DNA from: Ulva prolifera
Taxonomy: Eukaryota; Chlorophyta; Ulvophyceae; Ulvales; Ulvaceae
Assembly (NCBI GenBank): GCA_023078555.1
Contig: CM041198.1
Coordinates: forward strand, 11,351,874-11,415,873
DNA: 64,000 bases
Reading direction: 5' to 3'
Below are positions 36,505-48,192 of the stretch, piece after piece. The notes beneath the pieces are model-generated. The model saw only the letters and a list, made by a program, of their open reading frames with translations. It was not told the origin of the DNA and searched no databases. The first letter of the stretch is position 1. Each line of letters starts with the position of its first letter. The translations under genes and the position numbers were made by a program.

Positions 36505-39312
36505 TCAAAAAATTTGCCCCGACTTTCCGGCGGACTGTAGACCACTGACCCTACCCCTAGGAACATCTTGAGCATACACACGGTGCATGCTGGGGCCCAG
36601 CCCAGCACCAACCCAGTATGCAACCATACCCCGCACGGAGAGTTTCCGCAGCTTGTCATCTCTAGGGTATGCATACACCTCAACCCCCCACGGACGCTGC
36701 TGGCGCAGCAGATCTTGGAACACCCCCGCCGGAGGTGTCCCTGAAAAAATACATATAGGGAATGATATCCCTGTCACAAGACTTGACCAAAAACTAATCA
36801 CATTCCGTCATGGCAAGCAACTGCCACTTTCATTTTTCTGCCTTCTTCACCTTATCGCGCTCGGCCTTTTTCATGCGCTTGTTATCTTTCTCAGCCTGCT
36901 GAACATCCTCAGATGTATTGGCAGCTTGCTAGGCTTTCTGAGAGCTCATCAATTTCGACGATTTATCGTGGTACAGCGCCGAGCACGGCGTGAGACTGTG
37001 ACCATGGATGTCGCTGGCGAGACATTCAATCCACAGAAAAAGAGGAAGGCCGCTCACAAGCAGCACAGCTCGGAGTGCCTCAAAGGCAATTCCGATCCTC
37101 CGCTCGATCATGCAATGACAGCGATGATCGGCTGTGGGGGTGGTGCGGTGAGTGATGCCACGACGCTGGAGGTAGAGCAACGAGGCCTAGGCTCGACCAT
37201 GACCTCGCCCCTTTGTCGGTGTGTAGGATGCGCACACCCGGTTCACCTGGCTTCATCACATTCACCCGAATGCGCTCAATGATGTAAGAGATCATGGCCG
37301 CAGCCTCACTCTTCTTGCGCAGACCGACCACGATAGTATAACGGGTAAAGGCACACATTACAAACACAACATATTTCGCACCACCGATTCCTATTGGAGT
37401 AATGGGACCCGCTAAATCGGCTTGCACTTGCTCACCAGGAAACTTCGCCTGGACTATGAGCTCACGATCATTGGCGGAGTATTTGCCCGCAGGCACTTTG
37501 CCCAATCTGCATACATGACAACGATTTCCCATTGGCTCGGGATCAACTCTGACGTAAATCACATTAAAAATCAGCATGTGACGGTATTCTTTTCGAAACC
37601 AACATTGACTGGTGAAAAGACAGGTGCGCTAAGAAAGCAGGTTCCAGCAGGTAGGTGCCATGCGGGACAACAGCTCCCCCAGCATTGGGGCGCTGGGTTT
37701 CAATTACCGCAACAGCCATATGACACCACGTCTGCTGGTCCTCCACAACAGAAGTTGCGCTGCTCTGGTTAGACCAGATCACCCCTCTATTCACCGGGTG
37801 ACCAGCCAGAACAAGCTTTGTATATACACTCTTTTTAAACGCAAAGACTTTGTATCCATCTTGATCTAGCTCTTGATATTTGGACGCATCCTCAATATCA
37901 GTAGCCATATCACCAAGACCTGGGACATTCAACACACTCCTACGCGTGTCTAAGTACATCTGCTCATGCCGAAGACCCATTGTACTCAGTATGTTGTATG
38001 GAAACTCAGGGGCATAGTAAACACCAGGGATTTCCACATCTAGAGAATGCATATTCCCATGCTTATCCACATAAGTGCCCAGGTTCACGTGAATGGTTCC
38101 CCTGCCCATGATGGGGAGCTTGCTTGGTCCCGCAGGGTTGGCTGTCCTCTGGCACAGACCGTACTCAGCCAACATTTCGCGATTGCCCGCTACATGCATG
38201 TCGGACCCACTGTCTAGAATGAAATTCCATGGCAATGACGCATCAGGCGTTGGGTAATCTTCAGGCATTTCTACAGCAAAGACATCTTCGGCCGCAGCCT
38301 GTTTGCACTGGGGGCAGTTCGCACGTAAATGTCCTTTCTTGCAGAATAAACCGGTCCTGGTCTCCTCGCGAGGAGACTAGCCTACCGCAATGGCGGCGAC
38401 TCCAAGACTGTCGCCATGAGGATGCTGGCGCTAGCCATGGCCAGGTGTGCCCGCAGGCGCACCAGACCTAGCCTACAACCGCTGTTGCTTGAGCAAGTCA
38501 GCGTGTTCAGTCAAACGTGCAATGATTACGTGTGGGGAAGAGTGGAGAACTTCGTCGCGCACGGCGTTGAACTCCTCCCCCACTTCTAACAGTTTCAATC
38601 GAAGCCATCGCTGGCCCACATCGGCGCCTAGTTCCTCCAGTTGAGTGTACACACTCATGACATCACCACAGTAAGACCCAATGTCTCTGTTTTTCTGTGA
38701 CAATGAATTAAAACGACTCCACAAGCTGTAAATCTCGGCTTCAGTGCGAGGGCCTATACTTGCCAGCCAGATAGGCCCATGATTCACACAGATGTGACAT
38801 GCGATAGACAGTTTTCCTATCCACGTCAGGCAAAGACATAAGGACTTGAGTCCTTGCTCTAGCATGGACACGTTGTTCATCCGCGGACGGTGTGTGCTGC
38901 AACAGATGGTCTAGCTCGAACTGACCTAACCACAAAAAGACTTTCTGCTCGTACGCAACGAAGCTTTCGGTCTTACATTTCCACTCTGGCAGTTTCCTTT
39001 CGTCAAGTCAGGCTCGCTACGTCCCCGAGATGCTCACAGCGCTTCGTTCAAGGTTTCGAGTGTGATGAGAGACTCAGCATGACCGGCATCGTTCACTACA
39101 TGAGAGGAAAAGGGTACCTGCTGGCTGCTCTGCCCAGTGTGGGAAGAGTGTCGTGGTCGGATGACTCGTCCACCATGAAGTAACATGCCCGCGGGCTGTT
39201 CCTTTTCAGGGAGCTGCTGGTCAGCGTCCCTGTCGACGAGTGGCTGCTGATCAGCCTCGTCTTGCCCTTCCTCGCGAGGAGGGTCAGCATTGGTTAGATC
39301 GAGATTAGACAT
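36505..39312 (-). pseudogene. Copia-type gag-pol, frameshifted and 3'-truncated
   Basis: Read on the minus strand, in order: a gag start (MSNLDLTNADPP at 39312); a gag helical region (LWLGQFELDHLLQHTPSADE, EIYSLWSRFNSLSQKNRDI) to about 38473; a partial zinc knuckle (FCKKGHLRANCPQC, about 38330); an aspartic protease with the Copia DSG active site (FILDSGSDMHVAGN, about 38210); YYAPEFPYNILSTMGL; the integrase zinc finger CHVCRLGK (about 37510); and integrase core parts QADLAGP (catalytic Asp), HTDKG (second Asp) and IERRI (Glu, about 37105), then GLPLFLW. A frameshift follows HTDKG. The post-integrase segment (VEVYAYPRDDKLRKLSV) ends near 36505. Reverse transcriptase and RNase H are absent, so the element is dead. 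Confidence 0.9.
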
Positions 39313-39314
39313 CC

Positions 39315-39956
39315 TGCAATAGGATAGACGATTCTTTGTTGCGCGCAGCAACTAACCGATTGGTGGCTTGCAAGCCGACAGGTTGAGAAATAAGCGAACG
39401 CATTCGCTTTTCCCAGCGCTGATCATTTAAGAATAAGCGTCTCGAATTGTATCTAATGTGCCATGAGACCGCTCAATGATGCCTGCGCTTGTGACCGCGG
39501 TCTGAGCGCCGGCAGAACAGTGGAATGCCTGCCGTGTCTGCGCACAGACTTTGGCCAACGGCCTCCTGAACAGGGCCATAACAGACATAACGCAAACATT
39601 CACCGATACCATGTCAGAAACGCTATCTTATCAGGTCAGATGCGCAGTATCAGTACACGTCATGTCAGGGCAGCCATCGTTCCATGCCTGCTGCGCACAG
39701 AGGTAGAACCGAGGAACGCTAAAGAGGAGACACTAGCACCGTGAAACAGTAGAGAGAAAGGTTGCAGCTCTTAGTGTGCACATTCATATATGCACACTGA
39801 ACAGTCAAGATTACGACGGGAGATTACTCGCAAGATCTCCCTCACTACTCCGGGACAATCCCATTGGCGGCTTACCCTTGCATTGGATCCGCAGATCGAT
39901 CGTGCAGGGGTGCACCTGTCACCACACTGTTGCCCGCAGGCGCATGCATTGTGACA
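39315..39956 (-). repeat. intact LTR of the Copia element (642 bp)
   Basis: On the minus strand it begins TGTCACAATGCATGCGCC (39956) and ends CCTATTGCA (39315), the TG...CA form of an LTR. Boundaries are inferred from the copies at 32.73, 35.63 and 35.72 kb. It directly precedes the gag start. No matching direct LTR follows the truncated pol, and the other copies lie in the opposite orientation, so they come from other insertions. Confidence 0.85.
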
Positions 39957-41239
39957 CACCCTAGCCACGCTGTCACATGAGACGTACGGACAGATTGCCC
40001 GCATTGCGTCGGCGATTGTCAACAGGCATGCTGACGGGGCTTCTAGGGTGGGCGCCGCCTTCAGGCGGCAATTTCTTAAGAATGTGGTGCGTGATCTTTT
40101 GACAATTCTGTGCGCGCGGTGGCCGTTGGGTGCGTGCCGTCGACCACCTCACGGCACGTCTCACGGGCGAGACAGTACAGGCGGGACTTGAGGTCTCGTC
40201 CAATGACCTCTCGCCGGTCACTAGCCACCGCCCGTGAGCGGCAGGCCGCCACGCTTCGTCGCCTACCTAACTATGTCTGCATATCGGCTCGCTGCAGCTG
40301 TGTCCGGTGAGCAACGTGGCGGGTGCTTGCTTTGCTTGTCGAGGGGTCGTCCCACCAGTTGCATGGCCCCAACGCCACACGGCTGCAGCATTCGGTCGGG
40401 ATTGCCGCTCAAGAAGACTAGGGGAACATGCCGCTGAGGGCCGTCTCTACCTTGTGACAGGTGTGTGGGGGAGGGGTCGGGGGGTGGAGGTCGGAGGACG
40501 CCGGCTCATTCTGTTTCCGGCGGTGGCCGCGCAGTGAATGTGTTGGTCTGCCAGCCTAGAACGTGTGTGCTGTCGGATGAGCCGGGACGATACCACGGGG
40601 TGGGTGGGTGCATGCGGATAAGCTGGCACGCGAGGGTGGTGTGGGTGGTCTAGGGTGTCTGAGTTGTGTGTGTCACAAGGACAAAGTCGGAGTGGCCGGT
40701 AGCACCGCCAAGGCAACGAACAAGCATGCCAACGCCCCAATGCATGCACGGCATGAGATGCACACCCACGTCGAACCCGAACACGGGGCCCAATCACAGC
40801 ATGACAGACATCCACCGAACACGCACCCGCGCAAGGGTGGGCTCTGCTTGTGGTGTTGATTGCATCTCTACGTTTGACCTCGTAGCTTGAAGGCCTTGAG
40901 ATGGAATGCCCTGACGAAGAGTGCATCTCACTCATATTATTGACCTGACATCATGAGCGCGCAAACGTCTGACGAGTTGAACACGCACTATTAAAGACGA
41001 CCTAGACACCGTGCTAATGAGATTTGTACGTTTCCATAACTACAACCATTTTATTCTGTGGTACTGTGGTGTGATATGGTCAGCGCATCATCTCCCTGGC
41101 GCGCCCTCCTCCGGATCCGCCCCTCGGGATTGCGACGCCTCGTCCCGCGATCGCGGTCGATGGCGGTGTGAGTCATACTGGGCTCTACATCCCGATCGGT
41201 TTCCCAAAAAAATGGAAAAGGGCAAATTAAACTGACGGC
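39957..41239. other. no supported gene
   Basis: No recognised protein or element. The stretch 40440-40640 is purine/G-rich (GTGTGTGGGGGAGGGGTCGG). It ends at the palindrome field. Confidence 0.4.
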
Positions 41240-41560
41240 GAGCGAAGCGAGCAGTCGGTATTCCCGACAAGCTAGGGGGGGTACCGTCGGGCGTGCCCGA
41301 CGGCCGCTAATGGTGCTTTTCGGGACCGCCGACGAACGCCGACATCTTGTCGGGATCCCGATATTCTGTCGGCCCTGGTCTACTGCATGAGCACGTACTA
41401 ATACTAATCACCCGAAATTTATTTGTGACACCCCCGACGGAAGCTGAGGGGGTTGTCGGGAACCCCGACAACCAGCAGGCTGCATATCGGGCCAGCCCGA
41501 CCAAAAAATGGGTAGGGCTTCGGTTTTCCCGACAGGAAAACTCCGGCCTGTGGAGCCCTG
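41240..41560. repeat. field of CCCGAC/GTCGGG palindromes
   Basis: The hexamer GTCGGG or its complement recurs many times in about 320 bases. Three perfect palindromes stand out. At 41284-41303, CCGTCGGGC and its complement are separated by two bases. At 41350-41361 there is TCGGGATCCCGA. At 41451-41473, GGTTGTCGGG and its complement are separated by three bases. It is not coding and lies 380 bases upstream of the SMC1 start. Confidence 0.8.
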
Positions 41561-41939
41561 GGTGTGACTCGCCAGACGTCGATGTTCGCAGCAGTCTGGC
41601 TGCCAGAGACGTGTCAGGGGAAGTTGAGATTTTCGCTGGCTGTTGACTACAGGCATCAGACGTCGGAGAGCTTTGTGCACAGTCTCCGCGTGGCTATGCT
41701 GACGTTGTACCGTATTGTCGACGCGCGCAAACGCGGCGGTCGCACTTAATCCTGTATTAGCTATTGTGTCTTGCGATCACAGGATCCGGCACAGTTTTTG
41801 TTCAGTTGTTCAGAAAATGGAGTTGATGCATGGCGTGACGACAGTCAGCTCTTGCTCTGCTGATCAGCCCAACCACTCTACGAAATGACGCGCACGGAAG
41901 CCGAAGTTCCTGAGTGACTCTTGACAAACTCAACAAGTG

Positions 41940-44900
41940 ATGAATTTTGACTGTGGTCCCAAGTGTGATATCCGTTCAGGAGACTGCGGACTAGTGTCGA
42001 TCGATGTTGCGAACTTCAAGTCTTACAAGGGATCGCACAGCATAGGGCCTTTCCAGCATTTCACTGCTGTAATTGGGCCAAATGGGAGTGGCAAAAGCAA
42101 CCTCATGGATGCTATCAGCTTTGTATGTGGCGTCAGAACTGCTCAACTCCGCGCGAGCTTGAAAGTTCGTCCCCGTTGTGGAAAAGCAATTCGGATCAAC
42201 TACCATGCACGTCCGACTTGTGCGCCCGTTACATGTATGAAATGATGTGGAGAATGCTTCAAAAGAGTGTGGCTTGCAGGAACTGCTGTACTGCAACCGA
42301 CGATCAGAAGATCCTGCCGATAACCCGACCCACGGGCACGTCTCATTGGTTTTCCAGAAAAGATGCGGCACAACTGTTAAATTCACCCGGGCTATTACCG
42401 TCTCGGGATCCGATAGCGCTACCTTCTCATCCAGATATTCGATTGACACTCAAACTGTATCCGCGGACGCGTTCATGCAGGAGCTCCTGTCAGTGGGGAT
42501 CAACACTCGTGCCAGAAACTTTCTTGTGTTTCAGGTGTGTTGCAAGGGCCTACATGTTAAGTCGTCCAGTCAGGCATCTATTGCTGCTGGTTCTCGTTGT
42601 GGCACACCCTTCACTCTCCCCCACCTCGCTAGTCTCTGTTCCATTTCTGCCTCAGATCCTTCACGTCTTTCGTATTATCTTTTTATGCCAATCTGCGTAG
42701 CTGCGTCTGCTCAGATTCCTAGGCTCGACTGAACTTGACAGTGATTGGACCCAAGTGCAGGGAGACATCGAGAAGGTTGCACAGCAGAGCCCAGTCGAGC
42801 TAGCAAAGTTCTTGGAAGTAATTTCTGGATCAGAGACATTAGAAAAACAATACTCAAGTTTGCAGCTGGCTGTAGAACATGCTGATATCAAGAATGGACA
42901 GCTGTACGCAAAGAAACGCAGCCTGCAGGCCAAGAAAAAACTTACAAAGGAGGCGAAGAATGAGGCGGAAAAGTTTCATCAGCTTGGTCAAGTCAAGGTG
43001 TGTATGAGTGTTGCATGTGGGATGCAAGTTGATATCTTACTTTTGTTTCTGGTATGTTTCATGATGTCCAACAGCACGTCCTGTTCTGTGAGATTCAATG
43101 CGACAGACGAAAGCATTAATGAAGCGCACGAAGATATTAACAGAAGCTCCTGTTGCTGCCCCATGGAATCATGGTCCATCATTGCTTGCCTGGTGTAACC
43201 TTGGAATGCCATGATGAGAAAAGCGACCGTCATGACTTCACGTCATGCACACAACTGCATGTGTATTGTGCATGTAGCAATGGCGTCTCCTGAAACTGTC
43301 GCAAGCCCTGTTGTAGGAGATGAAACTGCTTGTCATCTTCTTGTTGGAGCTGTACTACTTCCAGGATGACTACTTCAAAGCTGCACAAGATATTGCCCAC
43401 CTGACAGAGGACTTCAAAACTGTGGAACGTGATTTAGCAGCAACCTCAAATGTCAATGGTAGGGAGGGAGACTTAGCTGCGATGAAGAAGAAGCGCTCTC
43501 AGCTGATTCGCGAACTTGAACGGCTAAGGGGTTTGAAAGATGCCAGGGTGTGCATGCTTCATGTCAAGTGACAGTAATGTAGGGGTGCTGCAAGCCTGTA
43601 TGCTGTTGTGCCATATGTGCGGTCTGCAGAATCCACTCTTGATGAAGACAAAGGAACGCCAAGTGCGGACCAACAAAGACCTTCTGAAGAACACTGATGA
43701 GATACAGCGTAGCAGAAGTCGAAAACATGAAATCCAGCAGACTTTGAAGATTAGCGAAGACGAACTCAAACAGTTGGACGAACGTGTACATGTTGTGCAG
43801 AGTGCACCCAGGACAGGTTTGCGTGCCTCACAAACGGGTTGTTATCTGACACTGGGCAATGGCAAACGTCGTCTTTAATACTGCTCGATGATGCAGTGGG
43901 AAGCTTTACCTTGTCTCCGCAGCTTCAACAGCAATATCAGGAGTTGAAGGTGGATGCGGACGAGCGAACGTACGAGGACCGAAAAGAGCTGAATAAAGCC
44001 AAGGACCTTTCCCAGTCTTCAGAGGATAGCCTTAAACTTCTGAAAGAGCAGGTTGCCCAGCTTGAGAATCAAGAAACAATGCTCTCTGCTCAGCTTGAAG
44101 ATGTGCGGAAACTCCTGTCATGTGCCCCAGCTTAAGGGCTGCCTAATCTGCATCATGTACTGTGTGCTGAATTGTTGTGGGTGATGACTGTTGCTGAGCT
44201 ATTCTGAGCCATGATTGAGCTGAAAGCACCTTGCCATCATGACTGCAACCATGGTCCAGTAGCCGGAGCCATGACTGTATGCATTTGTACAGCAGGGCTG
44301 CCAGGCAACTGCACTTGCAGCCACTGATATCTGTCGGTTTCCTGCACGTGGGGCGTTGCAGGTGACACTTGTCACACAGGACAGCACATAACGTGCAGGA
44401 TCCAGCAATAAGTGTCTCAAACAAGGCGTAGGAAAAGCACCACCCATCCCAAGCTTTTTGCGTCACAAACTTTGCACAGGTCACTTCGGTAGACAACACC
44501 GGGTGTTAAGTGCAGCAACGCTGTGTTGGCATGTTCTGTACTTCTCAACGGCACAATCATCAATTGAACTCGTGTATAGCAGTGCACCATTTCTAGACAG
44601 CCATGCATTCGCGATCAGATATGTGGCTGCCTGTTTGAATTATACTGTCCTTAAAAGACATTATGATCCATTTGTTGCCAAAAGATGACGCATATGCTAC
44701 GTGTGGTATGTATGTCGCCATTGCTCATCAACTCGTCCATATACATAGTTGCAAGCAAGCATCTCATGTGTGTGGATCCTGTCACATGCATACATCGCTT
44801 GAAGATTGAGGCGTGTCCGCATGTGCCAATGGTCTTGCAGGGCCAATACAAATCTGTATCTGTTCAAAGTATTTCGCTACTTCATGATGCAGGCTATGCG

Positions 44901-47900
44901 CTCCCAAGAGCACGCTGCATCTGCACTGGAAGAGCAAAAGGCGATCCTGATGCAGCTCCAAAAGGAAGAGAGCCGAACACTGGATGAGCACCGGTCTGTC
45001 AAAACATCCAGGCAGCGGTTGGAAAATGATCTCATGAAGATAAAAGCTGAGGTGGAGTCTGCAAGGTGTGATGCTCATGTACATCGCAGTCCATGCAGTA
45101 GATCTAGCTGATGCCCATGTTGACAGTAAGGAAAGCGATTCATGCTCTGACACCCCACTGCGTACATGCAGCGCAAGACATCAGAGCTCTAGAAAGGAAC
45201 GCAACATGGAAGAGGCAGTGAAAGAAATGAAGCAAGCATTTGGCAAGGAGGCCGTGTTCGGGCAGCTTGTCCAGGTTTGCAGGATACCAGAGGCCGTCCA
45301 CAGCACAGCTATCACTGTGCTGATGGGTCGACACATGGACAGCGTTATTGTCTCAACCATGGCTGTAGCAAGAGCGTGTATCAGACTACTCAAAGAAAAG
45401 AAATGTGAACCCATGGAGTTCATACCTCTGGACTCGGTTGATGTGCGAATTTCCGGCCTCTTGGTCTCCCGAAATATTTGCTACCTATCAAGACAACCCT
45501 CAATCTTGGACATAGTGTCCCTACATAAGTTTCTTGTAGGTGCCAACAATCAGTGAGCATATGCGCAGCATCGCTGATGTTCATCTTGCTGTGGACCTGA
45601 TCCGGTTCCCTAAAACCGTGGCAAATGCGGTGCTTCATGCTGTCGGGAACTCCCTGGTCGCAAACACGCTTGAGGCTGCCAAGAAGCATGCTTTTAATGA
45701 GAACGGGCGGCGCTTCAAGGTTGCATCGCTAGACGGCACTCTCATTGCTGTAAATGGAAGTATGAGTGGAGGTCAGACAAGGTGCAGATCACACTCTATG
45801 TGCTTCATGCGCATGCGTCATGGGCTAGGTAGCATACGATTCAGAACCTGTCCGTTGCATGCTGTGCACAGCACTCAGGCCAGTGTCTGCAAGAGCACGC
45901 ATTCTGGCTAGATAGCTAGCAACCAAGCAGTTCAGGATCACGATGCATTGAGGCACACTCTGTAGCACTTAGCAAGCACATTCCTTGATGGAGGATTGCC
46001 GAGCCTTTGTGTACGTCCCTTCGGCCATACCGCGGCAATGTTCACCTCGCTGTCTGTCTGCTGTACACAGGTCTTTCAAGGAGAGGGCTGCCAAGTTCAG
46101 TAAAGCACAGCAAGCTGCAGAAGCCGAGCGCCTCGCAAAGAGGCTGCAGGAAAAATCGGAGGAGCTAGAAGCTCTGCGCGATGAGCAAGACTTGTTCGAG
46201 GAGGCAGGCACATACCGCCAGAAAATTGCACAAGCTGCCCTTGATCTCAACTCTCGGGCAGCAGAAGTTCAATTTGCTCAAAGTCGGATTGACACAACAG
46301 CAGCAGCTCTCAGGAACTTACACAGCCCACTTCAGGAGAAAAGACGGCAGACAATTGCCGCTGACAAGCAACATAGGATACAGAGCAAAAAGGTGGGGTT
46401 GAAATGATCTTGTCACATTTGTATCGCGACAAGCCAGAGCGTGATCTGTTTTTATATGCCATTTGCTGTCACAGGGTTTGTGTACTGTGCAGTCCTCGGA
46501 GCTGGAAACGAAAATAAATCAAATTCGCGATTCAATTTTCAAATCCTTTAGTAGAACGGCAGGTGTCCCGAACATTCGTGAGTATGAGGCCAAGATGGAA
46601 GAGGAATTGGCGCAGAATGAGCAGAAGTTGTCTTCTTGGAAGCGGGAGCGTGCCGAGCTCGGGGCTGAGGTAGAGCGATTACACAACAGCTTGACAGAGA
46701 TCAACACGAAGCTAGACCTTTCACTGCAAAAGAAAGCGGTGCCTTGTCCTGCCTCCTGTTTCACATTCATGTTGGTCTGTGCAATATTCCATCTGCCGAG
46801 CCATAATGCAATTACTCCCTAACTGGTTCAATCATACTGGTCATAGATTTGAGCCTGACAAGGTCTAGTCCGTTGCAGGATTTAGAAGCAGCCATCACCG
46901 CTGATACCTTAGCATTTACGGAGCAAATGCAGTTCACAGAAGCTGAGGACCAAGAAGTCGACAGCGTCAAGCAACAGCTGGAACAGATCAGGCAAGATAT
47001 CGTTGAACGTGAAAAGCAAGGGCATGCTGCTAAATCTGCACAGGACCATTTCTTCAAGCAGAAAGAACAGATACAGCGGAAGATTATGCATCTTCAAAAT
47101 GCACTAGACACAGCTGAGGCAAGTGCAGCCAGGGTGCTGCAAGATGCCATGCTCGAGTCTGTGGAACTTCCTGGATCATCGACACAGGAGAAGCTGCATG
47201 GCATCGATGTCCCCATGTGTTTTCGCTTTGAATTCAGCGAGCTCCCCGACAGTTTGACAAAAGCTTCCACAGACACTCGTCAGAAGAACCTTGATCAGTT
47301 GCGAAAGGAGCTGGAGCAGCTGAAAAGTGATATTGATGGAATGGCACCGAATTTGAAAGCGCCAAAGGAGTATGAGCAAGTCCTTCGCGAAGAAAGTGAC
47401 TTGAAAATGGTAGTTCCTTACATCTGCTGTGCACTATCATGATGCCTATTGCACTCTGCGAGGTCCCCTCATCTGCCGCCTCACCGATTTTGCTGACAGG
47501 AAATGGATGTTGCCAAACAAGAGAGAGACGAAGCACAGAAACAGTTTTCGGAAATCAAAGATCGGCGAACAGAGACATTCAACGAAGCGTTTGAGCATGT
47601 TTCACGTGAGATCCAAGGGGTGTATGAAGAACTCACCAAGTCCTCTGCCAACAGCACTGGGGGCACAGCCTACTTGAGCAAAGTTCAAGATGATGAGCCA
47701 TTCAATGCCGGAATCAACTTCAGTGCCATTCCTCCCAAAAAGCGCTTCCGGGAAATGGGGCAGCTGTCAGGTGGCGAGAAAACACTTGCCGCACTTGCAC
47801 TACTCTTGGCAATTCACTCGTACAAACCTTCGCCCTTCTTTGTGTTCGATGAGGTATGAAACTATCCTGTGATCTATGCTGTGTCAGTCATGCACCTAAA

Positions 47901-48192
47901 AACGCAAGCTCGTATGGACAAGCCTACGTCTTCACGCTTGCAGGTGGATGCTGCTCTGGATGCCACAAATCTGGATAGGGTAGCAAGGTATGTACGCAGG
48001 TGCACGCGCAGGAAGGAAAGTCTACAAGGCACACTGCCGGATGTTCCACTGCAAGGAATCGTGATCTCCTTGAAAGATAAGTTTTATGAGAACGCAGATG
48101 CACTGATTGGTGTCACTAAGACACACACTGGTGATGCGTCTGCTGTTTACACCTTCGATTTATCTCAGTTTGAGAACCCTCCACTTTTCTGA
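41940..48192 (+). CDS. SMC1: cohesin subunit SMC1
   Basis: This is the ATPase arm of cohesin, which pairs with SMC3 and a kleisin to hold sister chromatids and extrude loops. Fourteen exons keep phase: 41940-42164, 42280-42534, 42761-42997, 43317-43547, 43630-43785, 43923-44102, 44893-45065, 45193-45442, 45540-45781, 46071-46392, 46493-46738, 46879-47409, 47500-47853 and 47944-48192. The product is 1216 aa, normal for SMC1. Walker A is GPNGSGKS at 46-53, preceded by [15 protein letters not shown] ends exon 2. Coiled-coil exons follow, then the hinge (about 500-650, with [15 protein letters not shown] and [16 protein letters not shown]). The second coil contains GVPNIREYE, the SMC1 signature. 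The ABC signature LSGGEKT is at 1105-1111 and Walker B is FFVFDE/VDAALD, cut by the last intron after Glu1134. The C-terminus [11 protein letters not shown] resembles the SMC1 tail. Exon 11 could instead start 18 bases earlier in frame. The start is the first ATG; a GTG just before it is ignored. Confidence 0.97.

Noticed and set aside
35723-39956. Pairing the 35.7 kb and 39.3-39.96 kb LTRs as the two LTRs of one Copia element
   Set aside because: They are in opposite orientation, whereas LTRs of one element are direct. The 3' LTR of this Copia is missing with its RT part.
43022-43198. Open plus frame after SMC1 exon 3
   Set aside because: It lies inside the third SMC1 intron, and the exon chain joins in phase without it and matches the family.
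47988-48050. Possible intron in SMC1 exon 14, where a GTATGT donor-like word precedes an unusual basic insertion
   Set aside because: No acceptor at a workable distance restores the frame, and the exon is open throughout, so the segment is kept as coding.
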